The notes under the pieces are model-generated. The model did not search any database. It had not been told where the DNA came from and saw only the letters and a list, made by a program, of their open reading frames with translations. A stretch of DNA of 64,000 bases from Thioflexithrix psekupsensis (GTDB taxonomy: Bacteria; Pseudomonadota; Gammaproteobacteria; Beggiatoales; Beggiatoaceae), in NCBI RefSeq assembly GCF_002149925.1, contig NZ_MSLT01000018.1, positions 1 to 64,000 on the forward strand, given 5' to 3'. Of this stretch, positions 35,108-42,816 are shown piece by piece (position 1 is the stretch's first letter; each line of letters starts with the position of its first letter). The position numbers were made by a program, and so were the translations under genes.

Positions 35108-35986
35108 TTAATTCTGAGGCGGATCAGATGATTTATTTAAGGGAGAAGAGGTTGCATTTTTATTTAATTCTGGGCAAGGCGTGGTGGTTGCGGTTTTAGC
35201 GGCTGATTTAGCGGTCAATTCGTTTTCCCAATGGTAATCTTCGTAGGAAACCGGACGAGTTTCATGCCAATCTCGTTTAGACACATCCCAACTACACGCC
35301 CAGTAAATAAACGGAGTATCTAATAGAGCAACAATAACTTTAAATAAATATTTTGCTAAAGACAATTCAATCGCCATCTTTAATCCAACAATAGGTGTCC
35401 ATACCACCAAAGCATATAAAATAGTATCTACAGCCTGCGAAGTAATGGTAGAAACATTATTGCGTAACCACAAATGACGGCCGCGTGTTTTTTGTTTAAT
35501 ATAATGGAAAAGCCACACATCAAAACTTTGACTCACCAAATAAACAAACAACGACCCAAATACGAATAAAGGCGTAAAATCAAACAGGGTAGTAATGGCT
35601 TCATGGATAGTTTCTGCAAAGGGCTTTGATGGGAGAAATAACAGGCTTAATGACATCATGATGACCATAATGACACTGGTAGCAAATCCCAATAAAACAG
35701 CGCGTGTTCCTTCTCGTTTGCCGTAGCGTTCACTGAGTATATCGGTCGCAAAATAAATCCCAGAATAGAGAATTAAACCCAAACTGGTTTCTAAACCAAA
35801 AATAACCGTGAGTTTAGGACCTTGTAAATTACTCAACATAATGTTGAGAATCACCACCGCGTAAAGCCCCATTTTACCAAACAGCCGGTACATCAAAAGG
35901 GTTATGGCTAAATCGAACGCAACGGTTAATACCCAAAGTGCATTTTGATAAGCCAAAAAGAATTGTGTCAGAGATTCTGGGATCAT
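35108..35986 (-). CDS. Queuosine precursor transporter (YhhQ/VUT family), paralogue 2
   Basis: The 292-residue protein is closely similar to its downstream neighbour along all membrane segments (MLSNLQGPKLTVIFGLETS, LSERYGKREGTRAVLLGFATSV, FVFGSLFVYLVSQSFDVWLFHYIK, LWLRNNVSTITSQAVDTILYA). It has an additional hydrophilic C-terminal tail rich in Lys, Thr and Ser. The tandem arrangement shows a local duplication. I could not recognise a preQ1 riboswitch in front of either copy. Confidence 0.85.
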   Translation of the reverse strand: MIPESLTQFFLAYQNALWVLTVAFDLAITLLMYRLFGKMGLYAVVILNIMLSNLQGPKLTVIFGLETSLGLILYSGIYFATDILSERYGKREGTRAVLLGFATSVIMVIMMSLSLLFLPSKPFAETIHEAITTLFDFTPLFVFGSLFVYLVSQSFDVWLFHYIKQKTRGRHLWLRNNVSTITSQAVDTILYALVVWTPIVGLKMAIELSLAKYLFKVIVALLDTPFIYWACSWDVSKRDWHETRPVSYEDYHWENELTAKSAAKTATTTPCPELNKNATSSPLNKSSDPPQN

Positions 35987-36435
35987 GTGCTAATCCTGTG
36001 CTAATCCATCGTCTGTTTACGGTAAGAACGTATTTAATACCCTGCTATGCAATTATTGAACCTAAGCGAATTATCTGCATAACAGAGCGATACTTATATC
36101 CGTGTTGGCTGGTTTTGAAATGAATCGTGAATCTGCGGTTTTCCCTAATCACGACCTTTGGAAACTCCTGTGGCGGTTTGCGTGCAGCCTTGGGTTTGCC
36201 GACACCGGGCGCGAGCCAACAGCTTAGCTTAATTCACGTACAATGGTAAGCTATTCTGGCACAATTTGACGGACTTTCTGCCAGTTTATCAAAAACCGCC
36301 TTCCACGTGTACAAAAGGGATAACATCCATCCAAATGATGTTACCCCTCACAATGGCACAGAAATAACCTATTCATATTCCTATCTTTTCTATCTGCCCA
36401 TTCAAACGGATACCACAAAATCTAATCTAACAATT
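35987..36435. other. Intergenic region with a GC-rich island
   Basis: The 449-base gap holds no convincing gene. Bases about 36121-36240 are clearly richer in GC than the surroundings and are bounded by CGTGAAT and ATTCACG, an inverted pair that could close a long structure. A second hairpin pairs GGGATAACATC (from 36317) with GATGTTACCC (from 36337) with one bulge. The island encodes a short frame of about 35 codons starting at the ATG at 36120, which I do not trust as a gene. Confidence 0.4.
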
Positions 36436-37008
36436 TCACAAAGAAGACAATAAAGGCAATAAATAATGATCAAAATCCTGCGCCGTAAATTCACCGGGAT
36501 GCCGCAATAAAATATTACCCTGGTGACTAATGACCACCGTAAAAGGCAAAGTATCAAGACGATTCCCATACTCCCGCGCCAAACCAAGACCCGCTTCACC
36601 CGCCACCAAAACCGGATAATTAATTTCAAACTGCTTCACAAAATCCGAAACCTTCGCTTCTTGATCAATGGCAATGCCCACAAATTGCAACCCTTTTTCC
36701 CCATACTGCGCTTGCCATTCGACAAAAGCGGGAATTTCCTTGACGCAAGGCGAACACCACGTTGCCCAAAAATTCAAGACCAACAACTGCCCTTCCCACT
36801 CACTTAATTCGCGCATATTCTGAGTCAAATCAGGCAATGTAAACGGCACCGCAGGCGTAATGGTCTTCACAATCTCCGTTGATAAACGGTCAGAAGAGGG
36901 CTTGGAATCTGGACGGGGAGCAGCTCTGTCAGAGACATAAGTCAACCAAAAATAACCCAGCACCACGCCCAACAACACCAAACCCGCTTTCCAAAACATC
37001 TGTATCAT
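36436..37008 (-). CDS. TlpA-like periplasmic thiol-disulfide protein
   Basis: The 190-residue protein has an N-terminal membrane anchor (LVLLGVVLGYFWLTYV) and a thioredoxin-fold domain with active site WATWCSPCVKEIPAF, the TlpA/ResA type used in cytochrome c maturation and other periplasmic reductions. Its ATG overlaps the dsbD stop (ATGA), so translation is coupled and DsbD is its likely electron donor. Confidence 0.88.
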   Translation of the reverse strand: MIQMFWKAGLVLLGVVLGYFWLTYVSDRAAPRPDSKPSSDRLSTEIVKTITPAVPFTLPDLTQNMRELSEWEGQLLVLNFWATWCSPCVKEIPAFVEWQAQYGEKGLQFVGIAIDQEAKVSDFVKQFEINYPVLVAGEAGLGLAREYGNRLDTLPFTVVISHQGNILLRHPGEFTAQDFDHYLLPLLSSL

Positions 37009-39305
37009 GGTTGTTTTAATTCCGTAATATGTTGATAAAACTTATCTGCCGTCATAAAACCCACCACCCGATAACCCCGTTGTTCTTCGCCACGGGCATC
37101 AAAAAACAAAATCGCCGGAGGGCCAAACAAACCAAAACGTTGATATAAAGCCTTATCCGCCGCATCATTGGCAGTGACATCGGTTTGTAAACGGACAAAA
37201 TCTGCCAGTGCGGCTTGTACTCGTGAATCAGTAAACGTGAAATGTTCCATTTCCTTACAAGAGACACACCAATCTGCATAGAAGTCTAACATGACTGGCC
37301 GTCCTTGCGCATTGGCTAAAGCGGAGTCTAACCCATCATTTCCCTTAATCATTTGAAAAGTGAGCGCATTCCCCGTACCAACCGACGAATTGCTAGACAC
37401 AGAAGCCGTGAATACACTCAACGGCTGCCACACAGAACGACTGCCCGCCGCAACCCCTATCAATAACATGGCACCATACAGCAACAAAATAATTCCCAAA
37501 CCTTTCCACATCTTACGCCATGTAGCACCAGCGTCTACAGGTTCTAAAGCCCCCATAAACACCGCCGAAACAATCAGCAAAACAGCCCATAACAACGACT
37601 CCACCGTAGGAGAAAGCAACCAACTGCTCAACCAAATCGCCACCGCTAACAACAACACCCCAAACACCGCTTTCACCTGATTCATCCACAAACCCGCTTT
37701 AGGCAACAAACGCCCAGCCGAAGTGCCAATGAGCAACAAAGGCGCACCCATCCCCAAGCCCATACTAAACAAAGCAAAGCCACCCAATACCGCATCTTGC
37801 GTTTGCCCAATGTAAATCAATGCCCCCGCCAACGGTGCTGCCACACAAGGGCCAACAATCAACGCCGACAAAATCCCCATAATCGCCACACCCGCCAACG
37901 TGCCTCCTTGCTGACTGTTACTCCACTGACTCAAACGAGTTTGCCAACTGTTGGGCAATTGCAGATCGTAAAAACCAAACATAGACAAAGCCAACGCCAC
38001 AAAAACCAAAGCAAACGCCACAGTAACAACAGGAGTTTGCAATGCCGTCTGTAAACTTTCTCCCAATATTCCCGCAAACACCCCCGCCAATGCGTAAGTC
38101 AACGCCATCGCCAACACATAAACCAATGACATCGTAAATGCCGAGCGAGTCGTAAGATTGTCTTGCCCCGCAATAATGCTAGACAAAATTGGAATCATAG
38201 GAAATACGCAAGGAGTAAAAGCCAGCAATAAGCCAAAACCAAAAAACATCAACAAAACGTACCACATACTACCGTCTTTCAATAAATCAGCAATCTGATC
38301 TTGTTCAGTGCGTTTTTCTGAGGGGGAGACGACGGGGGAAGTTTCTACAGGAGAAACAACAGGAGAAGGTGTAGAACTAAAAACCGCGGGTAAAGTCAAT
38401 GTCTCTTCAAGATCAATCGGCGGATAACACAAACCCGCCTCAGCACAACCTTGATACTGCACCGTTAAATGAACTTGTTGTGTTTCATCAGAGGGTTGCA
38501 GCGGCAATTCTATTTCTAAAATCGCCTCATCATAAACCGCAACCCGTCCAAATAAAGGATCATCCTTCGTTTTTGCCGGCGGATATTGAACCGCACCCAA
38601 TTGACCGGGAGTCACCGTAAATTTAAATTTATCCTGATACAAATAATAACCGGGTGCAATTTGCCACTGTACAATGATGCGATCCCGATACGGAGCGAGT
38701 GTGGAAAAAGCAAAAGCTTGCTCAGGGGGCAAAAAATCATCATCCGCTTGATGAAGTAACGGTGCGGTTTCAGTTTGCTGTCTTAATGCGACTTTAAGCG
38801 AACTGAAATCATCACTTTTAGCCGGTGCAACAGAAGAAGGATCAGAGGAAATGTCAGCCACCGCGGGCAAAACCGCAGTGACTGTGCGTTGAAAACTGGG
38901 ATAACAGGGATCGGGTTCAGGGGGACATCCTTGTGCAGTGACAAGCAGCGTGATGGCATTTTCTGTGGACGGCTGCAAGCGAACCGGAACAGTCAACTGC
39001 ACAAGATCACGATAGATTTCAATGTCTCCCAATCCTCCCGCAGTCCACGTACCGGTGGCTGGAGGCAATGACCATGCGCCCAAATCGACCCCATCGGTTT
39101 TTGCGCTCACCGTGATTTTATCCCGAATGAGCCAATAACCATCGGCTATTTTCCACGTCAATTGCAGCGTTTGTGCATCTACGGCTTGTGCCTGCAATTC
39201 AAAGGCTTCAGTGTGTGACAAAAGACGGGCTACACTGTGCGAACTGACTCCGCTCAATAACAAGCCTAAAAACAAAATAAACCCATGCGAAAACCTAATA
39301 TTCAT
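37005..39305 (-). CDS. dsbD: Thiol:disulfide interchange protein DsbD with duplicated alpha domain
   Basis: DsbD moves electrons from cytoplasmic thioredoxin to periplasmic thiol proteins. At 766 residues it is about 200 longer than E. coli DsbD because two DsbD alpha-like domains precede the membrane part. The first has a CPPEPDPCYPSF cysteine pair, the second CAEAGLCYPPIDLEE. The membrane domain has FTPCVFPMIPIL and GPCVAAPLAGAL with the redox cysteines, and the C-terminal thioredoxin domain has FYADWCVSCKEME. It forms an overlapping operon with the TlpA-like gene. A signal peptide is present. Confidence 0.94.
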   Translation of the reverse strand: MNIRFSHGFILFLGLLLSGVSSHSVARLLSHTEAFELQAQAVDAQTLQLTWKIADGYWLIRDKITVSAKTDGVDLGAWSLPPATGTWTAGGLGDIEIYRDLVQLTVPVRLQPSTENAITLLVTAQGCPPEPDPCYPSFQRTVTAVLPAVADISSDPSSVAPAKSDDFSSLKVALRQQTETAPLLHQADDDFLPPEQAFAFSTLAPYRDRIIVQWQIAPGYYLYQDKFKFTVTPGQLGAVQYPPAKTKDDPLFGRVAVYDEAILEIELPLQPSDETQQVHLTVQYQGCAEAGLCYPPIDLEETLTLPAVFSSTPSPVVSPVETSPVVSPSEKRTEQDQIADLLKDGSMWYVLLMFFGFGLLLAFTPCVFPMIPILSSIIAGQDNLTTRSAFTMSLVYVLAMALTYALAGVFAGILGESLQTALQTPVVTVAFALVFVALALSMFGFYDLQLPNSWQTRLSQWSNSQQGGTLAGVAIMGILSALIVGPCVAAPLAGALIYIGQTQDAVLGGFALFSMGLGMGAPLLLIGTSAGRLLPKAGLWMNQVKAVFGVLLLAVAIWLSSWLLSPTVESLLWAVLLIVSAVFMGALEPVDAGATWRKMWKGLGIILLLYGAMLLIGVAAGSRSVWQPLSVFTASVSSNSSVGTGNALTFQMIKGNDGLDSALANAQGRPVMLDFYADWCVSCKEMEHFTFTDSRVQAALADFVRLQTDVTANDAADKALYQRFGLFGPPAILFFDARGEEQRGYRVVGFMTADKFYQHITELKQP

Positions 39306-39423
39306 TGCAGACTTACCCTCATCTCAATCAGAATTCTTTAATCTTAAAATTTTCCAGAATTATAGCAAATTTTCGTCTGAATGCGGAAACATGGTAATTT
39401 AATAATTCTGTAATGATAAATTG

Positions 39424-39438
39424 AATTCTGATTCAGAC
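39424..39438 (+). repeat. Dispersed AATTCTGATTCAGAC motif
   Basis: The best copy of the dispersed intergenic palindrome. A second, inverted half-copy (AATCAGAATTC) lies at 39326-39336 in the same gap between dnaJ and dsbD. Confidence 0.45.
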
Positions 39439-39457
39439 GATCTGCAATCATTTCTGC

Positions 39458-40588
39458 TTATTTGGCTAGATTTTCAAAAAACTTTTTCACATCATCTAAC
39501 CAAGAACTTTCACGGGGTCGATTTTGGTTATTGCCTTCATTTAGGCTGGCTTCAAAGGCTTGGAGTAATTCCTTTTGTCGTGTGGTGAGATTCACGGGTG
39601 TTTCCACCACCACCTGACACAACAAATCACCCGGTGGGCCACCGCGCACGGGTTTAACACCCTTAGCGCGCACGCGGAAAATTTTCCCTGTTTGTGTTTC
39701 AGGAGGAATTTTCAACATCACGCTGCCTTCTAAGGTCGGTACTTCCAAATCGCCGCCGAGCGCGGCTGTCGTGATACTAATAGGCACTTCACAGGCTAAA
39801 TTATTCTCTTCGCGGACAAAAATAGGATGAGGTTTAACATTAATCTGCACATACAAATCACCGGGTGGCCCACCTTGGACTCCGGCTTCGCCTTCGTTGG
39901 ATAAACGAATACGGTCGCCTGTGTCAACGCCGGGCGGAACTTTAACAGATAAGGTTTTGTGTTCTTGTACTCGTCCTGTACCGTGACAATTGGAGCAAGG
40001 CGAGGGGGTAATTTTCCCCTGACCGTGGCAGGAAGGGCAGGTTTGTTGTACAGAAAAAAAGCCTTGTGTCATGCGAATTTGTCCAGCTCCTCCACAACGG
40101 GGACAGGTTTTGACACTGGTGCCGGGTTTTGCGCCCGTGCCATCGCATACAGAGCAAGTGACTTGTGTAGGAATACGAATTTTAACTTCTGTTCCTGCCA
40201 CTGCTTCTTCCAAGCTCAAACTCAAATCGTAGCGCAAATCTGCTCCGCGATAAGCGCGTCGTCCACCGTTAGTGCGAGCGGCTCCGCCGCCGAAAAGTGT
40301 TTCAAAAACCTCGCTAAAATCAAATCCTTGTCCGCCACCGAAGCCGCCGCCGCCCATACTGGGATTAATGCCTTCGTGGCCGAATTGGTCGTAAGCTGCC
40401 CGTTTTTGCGGATCGCTCAATACTTCGTTGGCTTCGTTGATTTCTTTAAAACGTTCTTCAGCTTCTTTACTGTTAGGATTGCGGTCAGGATGATATTTCA
40501 TAGCCATTTTACGATAGGCTTTTTTTAATTCATCTTCACTGGCATTTCTCGCAACGCCCAATACTTCGTAATAATCTCGTTTCGACAT
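39458..40588 (-). CDS. dnaJ: Chaperone DnaJ
   Basis: This full-length type I Hsp40 of 376 residues has a J-domain with HPD ([18 protein letters not shown]), a Gly/Phe region ([17 protein letters not shown]), four zinc-finger repeats ([32 protein letters not shown]), and a substrate-binding C-terminus. It delivers unfolded proteins to DnaK and stimulates its ATPase. dnaK and grpE are not adjacent. The start [11 protein letters not shown] at 40588 was chosen; an ATG two codons upstream (40594) is also possible. Confidence 0.96.
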   Translation of the reverse strand: MSKRDYYEVLGVARNASEDELKKAYRKMAMKYHPDRNPNSKEAEERFKEINEANEVLSDPQKRAAYDQFGHEGINPSMGGGGFGGGQGFDFSEVFETLFGGGAARTNGGRRAYRGADLRYDLSLSLEEAVAGTEVKIRIPTQVTCSVCDGTGAKPGTSVKTCPRCGGAGQIRMTQGFFSVQQTCPSCHGQGKITPSPCSNCHGTGRVQEHKTLSVKVPPGVDTGDRIRLSNEGEAGVQGGPPGDLYVQINVKPHPIFVREENNLACEVPISITTAALGGDLEVPTLEGSVMLKIPPETQTGKIFRVRAKGVKPVRGGPPGDLLCQVVVETPVNLTTRQKELLQAFEASLNEGNNQNRPRESSWLDDVKKFFENLAK

Positions 40589-40761
40589 AGTCATTAACTT
40601 ATAAGGTTTGGATGGGTTAATTGGGTTATTCTAAATGGGAATTTTTTAAAATTATTTAATATTCGGTCTCTATATTAAATTCAACACGGCTTTGCAAAAC
40701 AATTTCTTCAATCACATTGATGTGTTATTTTTTGCAGTAAATCACTTGTGGATTCATTTGT

Positions 40762-40974
40762 TTATAACAATCGATCATTTTTTATTTCCATCTTCTTTTT
40801 CACAGCCAGCAATTCTTCTTCCAAATGTTCTTTTATTTCAAGCGCACGGCGTAAACCAATTTTTAAATATTCATCTTGTGTTTCTATACTAATACTTTTT
40901 CTACCTAGAGATTTAGCGACAGCCGCTGTGGTAAACATTCCTGTAAGATGTCCTTGTTTTTCGTATTTTTCCAT
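40762..40974 (-). pseudogene. Relic of the C-terminus of a DNA methyltransferase
   Basis: The 70-residue frame contains LTGMFTTAAVAKSLGRKSISIETQDEYLKIGLRRAL, which matches the end of beta-class DNA methyltransferases, where GSGTTAxAAxxLGRxxIGIE...Y..I...R is conserved. The SAM-binding GSGTT is changed to GMFTT, so it cannot bind cofactor normally. Nothing of the rest of such a protein lies upstream. It ends in a Lys/Glu helix. It may survive as a small expressed protein, but decay is more likely. Confidence 0.55.
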
Positions 40975-41316
40975 GTTCTGCGATAATTTTGGGAATTGCC
41001 AAATTTTATAACGTCCTCCACTTTAACACGCCACAGCCCCTACAGCCAATTGTTTTTATTCTATAACCAGTAATGCTTAATTTAAACCCTTACAGAGTAC
41101 TTCAAGCATAAAATCAGTGGAATGCTGCCCATTAATGTGCGTTTTAATGAACACAAAAAACGTATTTTTTACAGACTGCACTAAGTATTTTGGCATCGTT
41201 ATGGGGTGTTTTTTATGTTTATTTTTCTGAATTGGGATTGACGGGATTGGAATTTCTTGGAATTAAGACTGACTGAGATTGCGAAGGGATAAAAAAAGAG
41301 AACTTCGGTGGGGGGA
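40975..41316. other. Intergenic region with degenerate repeats
   Basis: This AT-rich stretch contains a GGGATTGACGGGATTGGAATTTC-like run around 41226-41250 of the kind found as degenerate intergenic repeats, and an A-run at 41291-41297 that becomes a U7 tract on the minus strand downstream of the crRNA-like locus. I see no gene. Confidence 0.4.
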
Positions 41317-41342
41317 CACCCTCTCAATTGATTGAGAGGGTG
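41317..41342 (-). terminator. Perfect hairpin downstream of the crRNA-like locus
   Basis: CACCCTCTCAA (41317-41327) pairs with TTGAGAGGGTG (41332-41342) around a 4-base loop. In the minus-strand RNA it lies 9 bases after the repeat-like segment. A U7 tract follows 19 bases further on, so it may stabilise the 3' end or act with the U-run as a terminator. Confidence 0.65.
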
Positions 41343-41351
41343 CAAAACAAG

Positions 41352-41402
41352 CCCAAACGGGAAATTGAAACGTGTAGTAAATGATAACTAACATCTTTCT
41401 AC
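41352..41402 (-). ncRNA. Solitary crRNA-like RNA (CreR/CreA-type guide candidate)
   Basis: Read on the minus strand, GTAGAAAG (41402-41395) is identical to the last 8 bases of this locus's CRISPR repeat, which form the crRNA 5' handle. It is followed by a 23-base pseudo-spacer (41394-41372) and then GTTTCAATTTCCCGTTTGGG (41371-41352), identical to the first 20 bases of the repeat. The identity begins exactly at the handle and ends exactly where Cas6 should cut; flanking repeat bases are not conserved. The segment is therefore shaped like a mature crRNA with a short guide. It has its own predicted promoter and a 3' hairpin. The pseudo-spacer matches a site at 41499-41521 next to a promoter. 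An overlapping frame with GGAG-7-ATG (MLVIIYYTFQFPVW...) exists and is an alternative reading. Expression is inferred. Confidence 0.8.
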
Positions 41403-41458
41403 TCCTTCGTCGATCCTCTGTAAAACAGAAAAACCAACAGCGGACATCTGACTGGCTG

Positions 41459-41487
41459 ATTATAGTTGCGTTGAGTTTTTTTCGCAA
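41459..41487 (-). promoter_or_regulatory. Predicted promoter of the crRNA-like RNA
   Basis: On the minus strand TTGCGA (41487-41482) and TATAAT (41464-41459) are separated by 17 bases. This predicts transcription starting near 41452, about 50 bases before the handle. Confidence 0.6.
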
Positions 41488-41498
41488 GCCTGAACCTT

Positions 41499-41524
41499 TA
41501 CTAATAAATAATAACTAACATAAC
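41499..41524 (-). promoter_or_regulatory. Predicted Cascade target of the crRNA-like guide, with GTT PAM
   Basis: The minus strand reads GTT (41524-41522, the PAM) followed by a protospacer starting at 41521. Guide and protospacer agree at positions 1-11, 13-17 and 19-20, and differ at 12 and 18, then at 21-23. Positions 12 and 18 belong to the every-sixth set that type I Cas7 backbones flip out. GTN/GTH is the PAM type reported for type I-D systems. The PAM touches the -35 box at 41525. Confidence 0.75.
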
Positions 41525-41553
41525 TTGACTAGGTGGGGGAGGCGGACTAAACT
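41525..41553 (+). promoter_or_regulatory. Promoter reading towards the small gene and the cas operon
   Basis: TTGACT (41525-41530), a 17-base spacer and TAAACT (41548-41553) form a sigma70-type promoter directly beside the guide target. I see no terminator between it and cas6, so it may serve the whole operon. Confidence 0.55.
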
Positions 41554-41568
41554 ACTACCTATTACATC

Positions 41569-41778
41569 TTTCGATTAAACAACGCTGTGGAGGTTACTGT
41601 ATGAGATTTGTTACACATCATTTACACATCGAAGTAGACGATTATCCAGATTGTGATGGTGATTTCACTGAATATTACGTTTTTCAATTAAACAACGCTG
41701 TGAAGGTTACTATGAGACTTGTTACACATCATTTACACATGCAAGTAGGCGATTATCCAGATTGTGATGCTGATTTCA
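41569..41778 (+). repeat. Tandem duplication of a gene's 5' end including its ribosome-binding site
   Basis: About 97 bases (41569-41667) recur at 41683-41778 with few changes. Each copy contains ATTAAACAACGCTGTG, a ribosome-binding site (GGAGG or GAAGG), an ATG, and the first 23 codons of the small gene. The first copy has two extra bases before the ATG. Confidence 0.85.
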
Positions 41779-41930
41779 GAGAAGATAGATATGAAAGAAT
41801 ACTGGAAGAAATTAGCCTTCGGTTATCTGGGAAACACTTGTCTGAGTCCAAACAGGAGGAAATCGAGTTTCTTCTGAAGCAAGGCTGTGATCCAGAGACC
41901 ATCATATCGCACTTTGAGAGTTACGACTAA
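41601..41930 (+). CDS. Small acidic protein with duplicated N-terminus, upstream of cas6
   Basis: The frame encodes 109 residues from 41601 or 72 from the second start at 41712; the two starts are in frame and each has its own ribosome-binding site. The repeated N-terminal segment is MRxVTHHLHxxVxDYPDCDxDF. The unique part (YERILEEISLRLSGKHLSESKQEEIEFLLKQGCDPETIISHFESYD) is helical and acidic, with no membrane segment. It lies directly after a promoter next to the predicted guide target and before the cas operon. I do not recognise it. By position it could be a repressed CreT-like gene, a regulator or an accessory protein; none of these is supported by homology. Confidence 0.6.
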   Translation: MRFVTHHLHIEVDDYPDCDGDFTEYYVFQLNNAVKVTMRLVTHHLHMQVGDYPDCDADFREDRYERILEEISLRLSGKHLSESKQEEIEFLLKQGCDPETIISHFESYD

Positions 41931-42009
41931 TACACTCTCCATCACAACTTATCCACTATAAATTTGCTTTAATAAAAATGGGTAAATTAATATACTCTTT
42001 TTTCCGTCT

Positions 42010-42042
42010 TTGCATTGCTTTTTTTTTGGTAAGGCATATAAT
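42010..42042 (+). promoter_or_regulatory. Predicted proximal promoter of the cas operon
   Basis: A consensus TATAAT lies at 42037-42042, about 50 bases before the cas6 GTG. The -35 is poor (TTGCTT at 42015 with a 16-base spacer, or TTGCAT at 42010). The cas genes may thus have two promoters. Confidence 0.5.
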
Positions 42043-42093
42043 ACTTCGTACTCACTTTGAGTAGTTCAATTTAATCCATTTGAGGAAAATACT

Positions 42094-42816
42094 GTGACTG
42101 GCATTCGTTTGTATATCGATATTCCCCATGATTACCGTCATGCTGTCATTCAACATCGGGACAGTGTGGCGAATGTATTAACTCGCGCTCTACGGCGACA
42201 TGGCTGGCAACCGACTAAAAATCAACCCGCTCGCTGGGGATTCGGGGTCATTACTAAACCCGTTAATAAAACCGATAATCCCAAACAACGTTTATATAAA
42301 TTGCAACGGGTTATTGTGGGCAGTAGTGATCCTGAAATTGCCGCCGCTTTGGCGCAAATTAATGCCGATGATTTAATGGAAGATACACAAGCTCCCGGTG
42401 CGGGTTTAGATTTTAGTGTGGCGGAGATTTATTCTGCGCCCGATTGGGTGGAAACAGAAGCGGTTAATTTTTATTGCGTTTCACCGATTCGCGTTTCTGA
42501 TCCTGAACATAAAATTGACACTTATTTACAAACGGATGATCGGTTTAATCTGTTATTAAATCGGACAATGCAAACTCGTTTTCAACGGCCGTTTCATTTG
42601 AAATTTACGCCCGATAATTTATACACTCGACTACACGATGGCGACATTACTGGACACATGGCCATCAAAATGAAAAAAGGACAACCCGTTATTTTACAAG
42701 GTATTATTGTGCCTTTTCTTTTAACGGGGCCTGCTGAAGATTTACGTGATGTATGGTTTTCGGGATTGGGACGCAGCAGTGCCAGAGGCTTTGGGTGTGT
42801 GGAGTTGGCGCAATGA
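42094..42816 (+). CDS. cas6: Cas6 pre-crRNA endoribonuclease
   Basis: Cas6 cuts the repeat RNA to release crRNAs with an 8-nt 5' handle. The 240-residue protein is a tandem ferredoxin-like RAMP protein ending in the Gly-rich loop SGLGRSSARGFGCVEL (residues about 222-237), typical of Cas6. It starts at a GTG with GAGGA upstream. Its stop overlaps the cas10d start (ATGA). Cas6 is the first gene here, whereas in common type I-D loci it follows csc1. Confidence 0.85.
   Translation: MTGIRLYIDIPHDYRHAVIQHRDSVANVLTRALRRHGWQPTKNQPARWGFGVITKPVNKTDNPKQRLYKLQRVIVGSSDPEIAAALAQINADDLMEDTQAPGAGLDFSVAEIYSAPDWVETEAVNFYCVSPIRVSDPEHKIDTYLQTDDRFNLLLNRTMQTRFQRPFHLKFTPDNLYTRLHDGDITGHMAIKMKKGQPVILQGIIVPFLLTGPAEDLRDVWFSGLGRSSARGFGCVELAQ

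Noticed and set aside
34961-36120. A preQ1 riboswitch in front of the queuosine-precursor transporters
   Set aside because: I could not find the conserved stem, the CUA or A-rich tail pattern of known preQ1 classes upstream of either gene.
40692-41011. Plus-strand frames downstream of the dnaJ promoter
   Set aside because: They are Phe/Ser-rich shadows of AT-rich DNA and of the methyltransferase relic on the other strand.
41263-41431. A minus-strand reading frame (MLVIIYYTFQFPVW...) with a GGAG ribosome-binding site across the crRNA-like locus
   Set aside because: It overlaps the handle, pseudo-spacer and repeat segment and gives no recognisable protein. The exact match to the crRNA boundaries and the guide target is better explained by an RNA. 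I keep it as an alternative and name it in the ncRNA entry.
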